DNA of 64,000 bases. Origin: Lepus europaeus. Lineage: Eukaryota; Chordata; Mammalia; Lagomorpha; Leporidae. Under the pieces are notes generated by a model. That model did no database searches. It saw only the letters and a program-made list of their open reading frames with translations, and was not told the origin of the DNA. Positions 15,359-27,434 of the stretch are shown here, in pieces. Each line of letters opens with the position of its first letter. Position 1 is the first letter of the stretch. Made by a program: the position numbers and the translations under genes. Location of the stretch: positions 64,223,097 through 64,287,096 of the forward strand of contig NC_084836.1 in assembly GCF_033115175.1 (NCBI RefSeq), given 5' to 3'.

Positions 15359-17095
15359 AACACTGAAGTTTTTGACAGATTTTTAGTGACCACAATCAGT
15401 TTTAGCAGAAAGTGGGCTTTGTTTGTTTGAAACGGGGTTCTCAAAAATGAAAAGCCGTTCTGTTGGGTTGATAGGCAACTAAGTGTAGGTCTTATGAGAA
15501 GATTCCTGTGGGTGGTAGGATCTTAGTAGGGCCTCTCCTTTGGCTGTTTGATTCCACTAGTTCAAAGAAAATGGATGCTTTTTCCTCTTAAATATTCTAT
15601 ACTTCATGATTAAACTTTTAAAAGGGCATATTGGGGGAAATGGGTTGATTTTAGAAATAACTCCCGGAAGATGCAGGGGGTTCAGTTAATTTTTGTAGGA
15701 AATGATGGAAACTGATCTTTGTTAAGGTGGAGTCAGAAGGGCCCCCTCCACCTTGGCTGGGTGGTTAGGCCTTCATTTCTTCAGAGTGCCCCACTTCGGG
15801 CAAGCCCGGACTTGCATGTTGGATTCCTTGAGGCTCTGCAAGGGTATAAAGTAGCATGAGGCCTAGTCTGAGCTCTGCTAAGAAAGTTCAGGACAGAATC
15901 TTGCACAGAAGTGGCAGTTTGCAGGGTTGCTGGCTTGCGCTGCTGAACTAAATGGAATTCAATCATTTCCCATTCATTTTCGCCCACTAAGAGGTGTAGA
16001 GTGGAAGATAGCACCATTTCAGTTTACAAAATAACACAAGGTCAGACTTGGTGCCCCTTGTGTTCCGTTCGGGGCCCAGACCCGTCCTACTGCCCTCTTG
16101 TGGTAGTCGGGACCCGGTCTGCAAGAACTCTGATCTCACCATTTTGAAATCCGCGAGGGCCATTTGCTGGGATGTGATTCTCGGCAAATGACTGTTTACA
16201 AACCAGCTGGGGCTTTTGTCCTGAGGAGGAGCCTGTTCCTCCAAGCCCCACCTCCTGGGGCCTTCAGTTGGGTAGGAGCTGGGCGGAGACAAGCTGAGCT
16301 CCCAATTCAGAGGCCCCTGGGGGCTGAAGGCTGGGGAGGGGCCTTGGGAGAGGCGCACGGGGTGGAGTAGGGGCCTCTGAGCTTCCTCCCATCTGCCTGT
16401 GACGTCCTTGGCACCAGTCTCCCCTGTGTCAGGATCTGGACGGAAGGTGGAGCCCCGGAGCTGCTGGTGCCCGGTAGTTTGCTCCCAGAAAAGCTCGACT
16501 GGGGGAAATGCTGAGTTATGGGGGTTGGGACACTTCCTCCAGGTCCCGACCTGAGTGGGGAAGATAGTGGGGGGGGGGGGGGACAGGGTATGGGTCAGCC
16601 CTTTCCGCTTTGTTTTCCCACACCGCCCAGAGGCAGACCTGGGAACCTAAAGGTTGTTTGCATCCCTCCACCCCCTTCCCCTGGCACGTTCGCGTCCTCC
16701 AGCATTTGTCTAGAACATTCTCCCTCTCACCCGGCTGCAACTGCTTATTTCCTTCCCTCTTTACCGCACCCTCTCTTTGCACGCCGCTGGAGTGTCAACA
16801 CAGCCTAACCTCCCTCCATATTTCTCCTGGTCTGCCCTGTCCTCGCCTCCTCCCTCTCTCCACCCAGAGAAAGCCCCGCCCTTCCCTCCTCCCTCCCCAC
16901 CCCGGTCTGTCACACAGGGACATCACCCTACAGCAGTTCGGGCTGTGTGGCTCGCAGGAAGCATACATTGGCTTTTGGTTCTTGCTAGTTCCCAGCTCAC
17001 AGTTTGGGAGGATCCTACAGCAAGCCTCCACGAGAAGGGGGTCCAGCAACAGCGAGGAGCTGGGTGGTCCCAGCCTGGAGCCCTGGCAGCCTGAC
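15359..17095. other. spacer between ATP5F1B and BAZ2A
   Basis: No gene, RNA or obvious repeat in 15359-16400. From 16400 the sequence becomes GC- and pyrimidine-rich (a G14-class run near 16570), consistent with regulatory DNA or the upstream part of a noncoding BAZ2A exon ending at 17099. Confidence 0.5.
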
Positions 17096-17099
17096 ATGG
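17096..17099 (+). CDS. BAZ2A: possible coding end of an upstream BAZ2A exon (ATGG, then donor)
   Basis: Human BAZ2A begins MEMEANDHF, whereas the first large coding exon here begins at the second Met (ATG at 34607, exon start 34605 with bases AA). An upstream exon ending ATGG is needed to give ATG-GAA-ATG-GAG. At 17096-17099 the sequence is exactly ATGG followed by a consensus donor GTGAGT at 17100. Splicing to 34605 would give Met-Glu-Met-Glu in frame across a 17.5-kb intron. This is inference: other noncoding first exons are possible, and the 5' border of this exon is not defined. Confidence 0.45.
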
Positions 17100-17649
17100 G
17101 TGAGTCTGGGGACCAGCCCCGGGGAAGGCCTGAGGGATGCCTAGCTCCCTCCCTGGCTGACTCAGCAGGGGTGGGGCTTAACCTTTGCTCGTTTGGGGGG
17201 TGAAGGAGGGGAAATGAGACTGGGGGGGGGGTACAGGGCTCAGCTGGTGAGGCTGCCGCCTGGGATCCTGAGCATTGGCAGGCTGGAGCTCTTAAGGAAC
17301 AGTGAGGCTGTACCTTAGGCCTGGGCGCCCCCCACCCCCACCCGCGTGGAGTATGGCCCCTTGCTCCTCCCCATCTGAGCTGCTGGGAGTCCAGTCACAT
17401 TATAGAGTACTCACTGCTGGCCCCCACAAGAGCAAGCAGTGTTGGAGGGTCTCCACGGTGTCTCCCCTCAGCCTTAGTCTCAGGCCTTTAAATCCCTGGC
17501 TTCTCTCCTCCCCCATCCTGACCCACCACCAGGTGGGGGCTGCCCTGAGCAGCTGCTTCCTGTTGCCCCAGAGGAGGCTGCAAGGCTGGCGATGGTGGGG
17601 AAACTGAACTAAGAGTAAAGCCACCCCCAGGGTCCCACAGCAGCCTCCC

Positions 17650-18780
17650 CGCAGCTCTGCTGATGGCCTCCACGCCACAGTGCCGGCGGCCCTTAGGCAG
17701 CGCTAGCATGGAGGCTGAGCTCCCAGGAGGCGGCTGCCCTCGTGGCTTCCTGATTCCACAGCCCCCGCAGCTGTAGGGACGCGGCCCCAGAGGAGCTGGG
17801 ACGCCAGGAACCTGTTCCCCTAGTAGGGCGCCGTGCGTGACCCCCCGCACGTCAGGCCTGGAGTTCCCTCTCCTGCACTCCCGGGCCTCCTCTGGGCTCC
17901 TGCAGCGCGGGCACCGGCTCCCAAGTTCAGGCCCACTGCCGCCCCCACTTCCCCCGTAGAAGTTTCTGCGTCCTCTCGGGATCCGTCCTGTTCCGCCATC
18001 TGGGACCTTTCCTGGGTCTGGGCCCTGGGAGACGCCTCCCGCTGCCCCCTCCCCGAGCGCTCGTCCGCACCCCAGCGGCTCCTGCCCCTTTAAGCGCCAC
18101 CTCCCCCGCGCCGCCGCCGCCGCCGCCGGCCCAGGGCTGGGGGAGGAGGCGTCGCCGCCGCCCGGCTCGGCCACCTGCGCCGCCGCCGCCGCCGCCCGCG
18201 GCCCGGCTCAGCTCCAGGTGAGGCCCGGCACCCACCTCCGGACCCGGAGTCCCCGGGCGGGCCGCTGCCGCGGTCCCCTGGCCCGGGATTCAGGACTGGA
18301 CGCTCCCGCTGCGGGAGCTGCCCTTCCTCTTCTCTCCCCCGCACTATCGACTCGGCCGTTTTTTTCCCCTGTCCTCTGCCGCCCGGAATCCGGAGGCTCC
18401 TCACGCCCCTCCGCCATCCTCCCCGGCGACTCCTCCAATTCTGGGCCGGGGGGGGGGGGGGGCTCCCCTTCCCGCGCCTTCCTCGCCAAAAAAAAAAAAA
18501 AAAAAAAAAAATCTCCCGCGGGCTGGGCTTCGCCTCCTCCCCTCTGGAACGAGCGCTTTCCCACGCCATCCTAACCCCGATGGGAGGGGGAATAACCGCC
18601 ACCCCCTCGCCTCTCCTTCCCCGTAGTAAGGGGCGGGGGAGCCGCAGCGATTACAGTCGCCGCGCCGCCCTGCAAGTTCAGCTAAGTCCTAGCTGAAGCC
18701 GCTCCGAGGCCCTCACCCCCTCGCACGGCTCCCGGAGTTTGGGGTCCGACCTCAGCACCGCCTACTGAGCCCAGGTGGGA
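17650..18780 (+). promoter_or_regulatory. BAZ2A: CpG-rich region with GCC repeats, candidate BAZ2A promoter / first exon
   Basis: A GC- and CpG-rich block with two GCC trinucleotide tracts (about 18110-18128 and 18177-18196) and a good splice donor, CCAG|GTGAGG, at 18217/18218. It has the look of a TATA-less first exon of BAZ2A. It also contains a G15-class run (about 18446-18462) and an A23-class run (18487-18510). There is no convincing ORF. Which of the CpG-rich blocks is the main start cannot be decided from sequence. Confidence 0.55.
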
Positions 18781-19929
18781 AGGGCCCTCTTCTAGGGCCG
18801 GGGTTGGCGGGTCCAGCCTGGGAACGCCCCTCCCCCAGAATCCCAGAGCTGGGGGGGGATCTTGTGTTTCAGGATTTAAGGGGCTGTTGGTAGGGAGTGG
18901 GGGCCAGGGACCTGTGGGAGTTGAGTTGGTGGGGAAGGCCAGGGAAGCGCCGCTTTCTGTATTCAGATGCAAAGGGAGCCCCCACCCTCAAGGAAACAGA
19001 TTTCTCCATTTTCTAGCAGCTTCGAGGAGAAGCCCTTTGGGAAGTTTGGAAACCGGGCTGGATCTGAGGTGGTCCATGCCGACCTGAAGAGGAGAAGGGG
19101 AGGGTACCGTTGCCCCAAACTATGCCGTGGGGAGCTATTCTGCCTTGAGCTGTTGGGGGGGGGGGGATGGAGAGGTTTTAGGGTTGAGAGAGCGCCTTCC
19201 TCGCGCCTGTCCGTCAGTGTGACCCATTCTGCTATGGCCGGGAAAGGAGGTCTTCGAGGACTGCCCATTTCCACTGGGGAGTCCTCCCTCCCTGGTCCAG
19301 CGGGGCCCCAGCTCTGTGGCTGGCCTTGGTGTTTTCCCGCCCACTGCCCACCTCCAGAAGTGGGGGCCTGGGTGTCAGGAGGGTCTTCAGACTACGGAGT
19401 GGTGTTCCAGCGGGCTTGGGGGGAGGAGAGAGGGCTGGTGGTGGGAGTGTCTGTAAGGTAGAGAGATGCTAGCGAATCCCTGGGCTCTCTTCCCCCGCCT
19501 GGAAGTGAAGCCCGACGCCATGGCAGCTGGCCCCAAAGTGCGGGAGGTGCCACAGGAACATGGGGGGAGCAGGTGCTAAGTTCTCCCTCCCTCCTTTGCT
19601 CCTGGCTCGAGGGGGGCCCACTCTGTTTCCCAGACACTTTTCTAAGAAGTTGCTAATAAAATGGCCCCTTTCCCCCTTTCTAGAGGTTGATCAGTCACAG
19701 CTGATGGGGCTGAGGACTGTCTGGGGACAGAAGGGGTCAGTGTGTCCTGTGTTGTCAGGATAGAAGGACGCACTGCTGCTGCTTGGGCTGGCCTCTGGCT
19801 GCTGGGCGTGTTGGCTGCACGGCACGAGGCAGGGGCTCCTCCAAGGATGAAGGGGATGGTAGCCCCCTGTGTCAGGTGGGGGAAACGGACCCTGTCTCAT
19901 TTTCTTTTCCACCACCCCTGTGCCCATCC

Positions 19930-20160
19930 ACTCCCGGCTGGGAGAGTCCTGGGGGTTGCCCCGGAGACTAGGCCTGGGGCTCGGAAGGGGCGGGGGCAGT
20001 CTGGGGCACAGGAGTAACCGGCTCTTCCGGAGCCGAGCCGAGCCGGCGGTGGGTGTGAGTGGGTGTGCGGCGGCCGGGGGAAGGGGCGTGGCCGCGGCCG
20101 GCCGGCTGGCGCAAGCTCCTCCCCTGCCTGCCCGGGCTCCCACTGGCCAGCTCTAGGACT
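19930..20160. promoter_or_regulatory. small CpG-rich block in the BAZ2A 5' region
   Basis: A short CpG cluster with gccgagccgagccgg and cggccgg motifs between the two larger CpG-rich blocks. No splice signal stands out. Confidence 0.35.
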
Positions 20161-21599
20161 GGGGGCGGGAGGTAGGAAGAGTCTCCCTCATCTGCCCTGG
20201 AAATGCTAAGGGAAAAAAAAAAAAAAAAAAGGGATACTAGCTGTCCCCACCCCATCCCCCCACCCGCCACGCTCCCTCGGCCCCGCGACCTTCAGGTGCT
20301 AGGTGCATACTCTGTCCTCCTGCCTTTATTTTTTATTTTGAGGGTAAAGAGGGCTCTCCTTGGCAGGAGTTTGCTAGGTCCCTGTCCTTTCTCCAGAAGG
20401 AAGTAACCTTTCTCGCTCAGCGTGGCCTCTACTTACCCGGGCACGCGAGGTCAACGGGCTGTTGGGGGTGGGGAGAGAGGTGTCTGCATTTTTCCCAAGG
20501 TGACCTATACATTGGTTTCGCCCGGGAGGGAGAGGTTTTTGGTTTCTACCTGTCTACTCCTTTCCCTTGTAATCTATTTAGGAGACAGAGAGAAACCTCC
20601 CTTAGCTTCTCTCTCTCTCTGGCCCACATACCTTGAAGCTTTGCTGAAGCAAGCTTCCTTCTTATCCTTTCTGAGCTACTGGGAGCCGTGGGTGGAGTCT
20701 GTCCTCAAAACTCAGAAAGAGCCCCCAGCTCTGTGGAGTAAGGAAATCCAGTCTAGAGTGGATTTGGCTCTCCCTTTGTCCTGTCCCCACCCGGTTTTCA
20801 GATCCTTCTTATCAGACCCCTAGAGGTAAAGCTGCTGGAGTTTCCCTTCTAGAATATTCCGCCTGAGCGTTGCACAGTTTAGGCAGTTGTTTACAGAACC
20901 GCATGACATTGAATCGAGTGGGAATTATCTTGAAACCTGCAGAGTGTTGAGTTCCTAGCTCTGTTCTGTCCAGGTTTGACCTTGAACGAGTCCGCGAGCC
21001 TCTCCGGGCCTTAATGCCTTCGTCTGACAGGGAGAGGGTTGAACCAGGCGATCTGGGAGCTCTACCGCCACGTGACGCCGGTTCCCGCCCTGCAGCTCTG
21101 CAGTAGACACTAGGTGACAGGCAAGGTCTGGTCCTGTGCTGCATTTGACTCTCAGGTTCTCGGAAGGTGTCGCACTGTTAGGTAGCCTTGTCAAACAAGT
21201 CTTACAGCAGTGGGCATTTGGGGCTAGACACAGGTCTTCGTTGTCTGGTCCGAGTCCAGGCTCCTTTACCCCACGCACAGGGATCTTTCCGAAGCTCAGG
21301 GCCCTGCAGATGTCGCCAGGAAAGTGGTGATCCAGGCAGGACCAGACTGCCCAACAGGACAGAGGTGAGTGGGCGGCAGACCCTTGCCTCTCTACCCCTT
21401 TACCAGGACTGACTCGGGCCCTGTTACTAACCTTTCCACTTCCACTGTCCCGCTACTCTTGCATGGTCCTCCCTACCCCCCTACTTAGGGACGCACGCTT
21501 CTGCCCTAGAAATTTGGCCCGACCTGTAGAGACGGTGGCCCGCCTTTCAGTTTGCCCTGTGTGAAGAAAGTCGGCTGCTTGCAATGAGATTTGGTGCAG

Positions 21600-22520
21600 A
21601 GGCAGCTGCTAGGTGAGCCAGACGCAGCGGCGCTAGGACCCGGGTCCGGGGCGGGTGCGCCGGCGTGCCGGCGCTAGGACCCCGTGGCGAAGGGCGGCTC
21701 TCTCTAGGCCGCAGCTTCCCCGCCCCCTCCGGCTGCGGCTCACTCCTCCCCCGCCGGCCATGTTGGCTCCGCTCGGGCCCCGCGGTTGAGCCGCGGCCCC
21801 CTCCCCCCTCCCGGGCCCCGGACCCCGGACCCCCGCCTCCCCGGGCGGGCGTCTCCTCCCCTCCCGGCGTCCGGAGCGCGGCCATGTGAACCGCTCGTCC
21901 CCCGGGGAGAGGCGAGCCCCGAGCCGACCGGACGTTGCCTCCTCAGGTTTGTGGGGTCTGCGCCCGGGGGCGTGAGGGGGCGAGAGCCCCACTTCGACCT
22001 GCGGCTTCGCTCCGGGAGCAGAGGCTCCGGAGCCGCCTTAGAGCCTTGCCTGGGGCGGGAAGCTTATTTCCTGCTCGCGCCCAGCGGGCGCCGGGGGTCT
22101 CCCTGCCCTGCGGGCCGGGAGGAGACGGGGCGAGACCGGGGCTGGCGGCGCCGCCGAGGACCCCGGCCCGGGCCGCGGGGGCGGGAGGAGCCGCGCGACG
22201 GGGACGGGGAGGCGGAGGAGCCTCCTGGCTGGTGGAGCCGACGCCTGTGGGGGACTCGGGGTGGAATCCCCGGGAGGGGCGCCACCTCCTCGGTGGGGGT
22301 GGGGATTGCCCGGGTGCCAGCGCTGGGTGCGGGGGTTCCCTGGGAAGCTTGGTGGCTCGGTTTGTGGGGCGCGGGGCGTTTTGGCTGTGGTGAGTGGAGG
22401 GCAGAGGGGGGCGTCCAGGGGTCCCGAGGGCGTCTCTCTCGGGAGCACGCTAGTGCTGCTGAGCGCGGGGAGCTGGGGACGGTGCTGCGCCTGCCTGGGG
22501 CCCTAACGTCCCGGGAGACT
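21600..22520 (+). promoter_or_regulatory. BAZ2A: second CpG-rich block, alternative BAZ2A promoter candidate
   Basis: Very GC- and CpG-rich DNA with GGCCATG contexts at 21757 and 21882, possible donors at about 21946 (weak) and 22390 (TGTG|GTGAGT, good), and no coding continuity into BAZ2A exon 34605. It is best read as a CpG island with alternative noncoding first exons. Long open frames crossing it are expected at this composition and were not called genes. Confidence 0.45.
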
Positions 22521-24004
22521 CCCCCTCTCCGGGGATGGGAGTTGGTGAGGCTGACGCTCCAGCGTCCGGGTTTGCGTGGAGCCGAGGGGCTGAAGGGGAG
22601 AATAAAGAGGGATTCCTTTCCAAGGAGCTCCCTCACCAAGGGGATCCCCGCTTCGGTGACAGACAGGATGATCTCACACCATCCCTTTCTTCCCTGTTGT
22701 TCCCAGCTTTCTGGAGAAGGCAAGCCGTCATCCTTTGTAGGGTTTATTGGAGTGAGGGATGTGTATCCTTTGGGGGGCGATGGGGGAATAGCTTCCACCT
22801 CCATCTGTACACAAACAGCCCCTCCCCCAGCCTCCCGCAGGAAGTGGCCGGGGAAATGGCAGCTGTGCGTGTTGCCGCTGCGTCTCTTGTTGTTTTGAAA
22901 TGTCCATTTTAATCAGATTTGGTTTCATTTTCTGAGACCTTCTGGGCAGGCGTGGATCCTGCCAACCATGTGGCCTGCGAGATCTCTCCTTGGACTTTTT
23001 GGTGTTGTGAGAGGGTTAAACTCCATTTGTCAACTGTAAGTAGTGACCTGCAGTTGACTTCCTGATCCTCTTGCCCCCCTCCATAGCATCTCCTCTCTGT
23101 CTGTTTTTTTTTTTTTTTCTTCCCTTTTTTTTTCCCCTTGAGCTAGAGGTCATAGAGAAGCAAACTCAGTTATTCACCAGCAGGGTATTTGCTGTGCAAG
23201 TGATGCAAATCGCCACAGCACAGGGAGCTGCCAGCCCGGACTGGAGATCTTCTGTGGCCTGCTTTTTGAGGCCTGCCTCGTCTTATTCTTAAGTTTGACA
23301 GTTTTGTCCTGCAGAGCGCCTAAGCAGGGAAGCTTGTGAAGTGAAGCAGGGTGGAAGATTCTGAGACGTGGAGCAAATGGAGGGGGTGGGGAAGATTTTC
23401 ACGATGACTGGGATTTATGTATTGTAGCAGAACCTGGTTTATAGAGTGAGAATGGTGAGCTTGTTCCTCAGTGGTGTAGCCTAAGAACAGTCCCTTTGGG
23501 AAGCCTGTCGATTGAGGTAGGCTGCTGCAGAACCAACTAACTAGAACAGTTTGCTGTCATGTGACTTAATCTTAAGTCTTTTGAACGCCTCTCTTGTTCT
23601 TGGAGAGAGAGAGAGCTTTTCCTGTGTTCTGTGCACAGCCATGCACCCAGATTTTCTCTAGTTCGCACCTGGTAATTCTACTTTTTCTCTGTAGCATGAC
23701 GTGATGAACTGTGTGCTGTGTCCCTAGGTATTTTATTGGATAAGTGATTTAGTTAGGGACAAGAGTTGGACACAGGATTTTAGATCTTGAGAGTTGAAGA
23801 TCTTAACATCATTTGGACTATCCTGAAAACTATGTAAATCTGGCCTGTGAATCATCTTTTCACTGTTTGCCAATCAGAAGCCCTCCACCTGCGTGTAGAT
23901 CCCTAGATTAAAGATCCAGGAGAGGAACAGATGGACCTACGACTGTGAAAGTGTCTTCATCACTGGTAGTATCGTTGCTCTTTTCACTGGAGTTTTTGTT
24001 TTTT
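22521..24004. other. BAZ2A first-intron DNA
   Basis: No exon, RNA or clear repeat beyond simple T-runs (about 23105-23136). It is assumed to be intron 1. Confidence 0.5.
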
Positions 24005-24322
24005 GTTTTTTTTTTTTTTTTTTTTTTTTTGACAGGCAGAGTGGACAGTGAGAGAGAGAGAGAGAAAGGTCTTCCTTTTTGCTGTTGGTTCACCCTCCAA
24101 TGGCCACTGCGGCCGGCGCACCGCGCTGATCCGCAGGCAGGAGCCAGGTGCTTCTCCTGGTCTCCCATGGGGTGCAGGGCCCAAGCACTTGGGCCATCCT
24201 CCACTGCACTCCCGGGCTACAGCTCAGAGAGCTGGCCTGGAAGAGGGGCAACCGGGACAGAATCCGGCGCCCTGACTGGGTCTAGGCGGAGGATTAGCCT
24301 ATTGAGCTGTGCCGCCGGGCTT
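24005..24322 (-). repeat. young-type C-repeat SINE
   Basis: Poly(T) of about 24, then tgacaggcagagtggacagt. The head is shortened near 24278-24322. Confidence 0.9.
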
Positions 24323-24969
24323 CACAGGAGATCTTAATATTCTGAAAACAGTAAGAACAAATCCATCTCCTGTTAACATCTTTTTCTTCTGCTTGTCTGG
24401 TTGATTTCTTTGGGTTGCTCTCCAATAGGGTTGATTTGACACTGATTTTTAAATTCCTCTTTCCTCTTCTACCTGAGCTTACCTAAATTGGGACCTGATA
24501 CAGTAAATTGATTTCTCCTGTTGGAGATTAAAAGTGAAAGAAGAGTAAACTATTTATTCTTTGGGATTTTTGCAAGAAATAGAAGTAGACTTTGAGAAAA
24601 TAGTGACTTCATTTGATACATGGTTGATTTAGGAGCTGAGTGAACCCAGTCTTTTTCATGTCCTTGTTATAAAATTGATGCATTTTTCTGTTATGGAGAT
24701 GGGTTTCTTGATATTGACTGGTTGTTATCCCTCCCCTCCTCCTCCAAAGACTCTCCCTTCCCTTCCTCCTCCAAGTTTTTAGGTATAAAGAGACTTACAT
24801 GGACTGATCTCAGTACTAGTCAGAAATCTAGAATGCCTTGAGAGGCTCAGCCTCTTGGTTCTGGGAGTCAGGTGTTGCCAAAAGAGAAGCAAAACCTCTT
24901 AGGGTGACTGTCTTTCAGTGGTTGGCGTTTGTTATCACCTCTGACAAGGTCAAGCACCAAAGTGCTGTA

Positions 24970-25291
24970 ATTTTATTTATTTATTTATTTTTTTAAGATT
25001 GATTTATTTTGAAAGTCAGAGTTACAGAGAGGGAGAGACAGATCTTCTGTCCTCTGGTTCATTCCCTCGATGGCCCCAACCATCAGCACTGGGCCAGGCC
25101 AAACTAGGAGCTTCCTCTGGGTCTCCTACGTGGGTGGTAGGGGCCCAAGCACTTGCACCATCTTCTGTTGCTTTCCCAGGCCATCAGCAAGGAGCTGGAT
25201 TGAAAGTGGAGCAGCTGGGACACGAAACCGGTGCCCACATGGGATGCTGGTATTACAGGGATTCACCCCTCTATACCACAATGCTGGCCCC
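24970..25291 (-). repeat. C-repeat SINE
   Basis: Inverse tail tttatttatttatttttttaag to head ccacaatgctggcccc. Confidence 0.85.
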
Positions 25292-25821
25292 AATTCTTTT
25301 ATTCTTAAAACAGTAGAGAAGTTAGTCAATAATTGGTTTGATATTTGTCCTTGTGTGACATGTGTAAATTAAGGCAATGATACCAGTTTTTATGTCTCAG
25401 GATATAGAGTCAAGTATGTAATACTTAAAGTATTTCCAGAGGTAAATATGTGTTTCTTAGGATATCGATGTTCTCATATGTCTCATAGCTCAAGAAGAAT
25501 GCTTCCCAGCATTGCTGCATGTAGATCAGGAGGACGGTTTTTCATTAGCTTGTCAGTCTGCATTGTTTTGAAATTTTAGAAAATCGTGCAAGACCAAACC
25601 TTTCTGCTTTGAAGAGGTGTGGAAGTTTTTGTTACTAGCAGTGATAGTAGCATTGGCTTAGTGTTTTGTACTTCTCCTAGTTAAAGAGAATACAGTCATA
25701 TCCTTGGAGGACTGGTTCTAAGACCCCATGGGTACCAAACTGCAAATGCTGAAGTCCCTTAACATAAAATGACCCAGTGTTGGCATTTGAATATAATTTG
25801 TATACATCATGCTATATATTT

Positions 25822-26127
25822 AAGATTTTCTATATTTTCATTTTATTTGAAATAGAGATCTTGCAACTGTTGGTTCATTCCCTAAGTATCTGCAACAGCC
25901 AGGGCTGGGCCAGGCCAAAGTCAGGATCCCAGAACTTAATCTGGATCTTGCACATGAGTGGCAAAAACCCAAGTATTCGAGCCACCATCACCTCCTGCCT
26001 CTCAGGGTATGCAGTAGTAGGAAACTGGATTTAAAGTGGAGTAGCTGGGCCTTGACCTAGACTCTCAGCTGTGGAATGTGGGTGACCCAACTGATGATTT
26101 AACCACTGCTTCAAATACCTGTCCCTT
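25822..26127 (-). repeat. old C-repeat SINE within the MER2 remnant
   Basis: Worn copy with tttatttgaaatagagatc, the SINE body and a head ending ccactgcttcaaatacctgt. Confidence 0.65.
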
Positions 26128-26228
26128 GCATATACTTAAGTCATCTCTGGATCACGTACAATACCTAATACAATGTAAATGTTGAGTAAATAGTTTTTAT
26201 ACCATATTGTTTAGGAGATAATGACCCA

Positions 26229-26481
26229 GGGGCCTGCGCTGTGGCACAGTGGGTTAACGCCCTGGCTTGAAGCACTGGCATCCCATATGAGCGCTGGTTC
26301 AAGACTCAGCTGCTCCACTTCCTGTCCAGCTCTCTGCTATGGCCCAGAAAAGCTATAGAAGATGGCCCAAGTCCTTGGGCCCCTGCACCCACTTGGGAGA
26401 CCTGGAAGAAGCTCCTGGCTTCTGATCGGTGCATCTCCAGCCGTTGTGGCCATCTAGGGAGTGAACCATTGGATGGAAGAC

Positions 26482-26531
<50 letters not shown>

Positions 26532-26572
26532 AAAACTCTTTCAAATAAATAAATAAATCTTAAAAAAAAAAA
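26229..26572 (+). repeat. C-repeat SINE with target duplication in the MER2 remnant
   Basis: aggagataatgaccca (about 26213) and aggagataatgatcca (about 26573) flank it. It carries a CT/GT dinucleotide tract at 26483-26532. Confidence 0.9.
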
Positions 26573-27175
26573 AAGGAGATAATGATCCAAAAAAGTCTGC
26601 ATGTTCAGTATAGATACCATTTTTCTCCTTCCTATTTTCAATCTACTGTTGGCTGAAGCCACAAATGCAGCATCTACAGACGTGAAGAACCAACTGTAAT
26701 TATTAAGGGGGCATTTTACAGACTGAAAGAATACTGTAACCTTACTGGAAGTTAACAAAAAAGTGAAGGTTCTTAAGAAACAGGTTGTCTTACTACTTTT
26801 AGTTTTCTAGGATTGAATTCAGGGGGTACTGAACCTCCATGCTGAGCTCCTTTTGAGGGTAAGGGAATATTTTCTTGGAGGAAAAGGTGGAGTCCTTTAT
26901 ATTAAAGTTGAAATTCTGAGAAACGGCTGAAAGGGAGAAATAACCTTAATACTCTGGACTTTGGCTTTTAGTGTCCTGCAATTTCAGAGACATTTCCAGT
27001 CTTATTTATGACAGTTGACCAGAGTTGTTACAGAAAACCAAGTCAAGGTTGTTATGTAGTGCCTTATTTAGGTAGGCTTTTTAGAACCTTCCATGTACTT
27101 TAGGGTGTTTAGTTAAGCAGAAATTTTACTAATTTAGAGCTTAAGTATATTGTTTTCCAGTACTTTCTTTTTTCT

Positions 27176-27434
27176 TTTTAAAGATTTATTTATTTTAAAG
27201 ATAGAGTTACAGAGAGGCAGAGGAAGAGATAGAGAGGTCTTTCATCTGCTGGTTCACTCCCCAGATGGCTACAATGACTGGAGCCAGTCCGATCAGAAGC
27301 CAGGAGCTTCTTCTGGGTCTCCCACGTGGGTGCAGGGGCCCAGGGGCTTAGGCCATCTTCTACTGTCTTCCCAGGCCATAAGCAGAGAGCCAGATCGGAA
27401 GTGGAACAGCCTGGACTCAACCAGTGCCCATCTG
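27176..27434 (-). repeat. C-repeat SINE, head truncated
   Basis: Starts ttaaagatttatttatttta and stops within the body before a second T-run at 27439. Confidence 0.82.

Larger units (their letters stand above)
25690..26710 (+). mobile_element. MER2-like Tigger DNA transposon remnant split by two SINEs
   Basis: The pieces carry gtcatatccttggaggac, ttctaagaccccatgg, aatacctaatacaatgtaaa, tgtttaggagataatgac and ccaactgtaattatt at the far end, matching the order of the non-autonomous Tigger element MER2. C-repeats interrupt it at about 25822-26127 (-) and 26229-26572 (+). Confidence 0.7.

Noticed and set aside
17488-18174. Open frame of 228 codons on - across the first CpG-rich block.
   Set aside because: Composition artefact of CpG-rich DNA; no homology recognised.
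20920-21070. MIR-like wording (ctgtccaggtttgaccttga; ctctccgggccttaatgcc).
   Set aside because: Too diverged to call with confidence by eye.
21281-21364. Possible noncoding BAZ2A exon between a fair acceptor (ccccacgcacag) and donor GAG|GTGAGT.
   Set aside because: The splice signals are plausible but there is no coding or conservation evidence visible here; kept only as part of the promoter finding.
21786-22898. A 370-codon open frame on + across the second CpG-rich block.
   Set aside because: Stops are scarce at this GC content on both strands and in several frames. The peptide is Arg/Gly/Pro-rich with no recognised family, and it does not link to BAZ2A.
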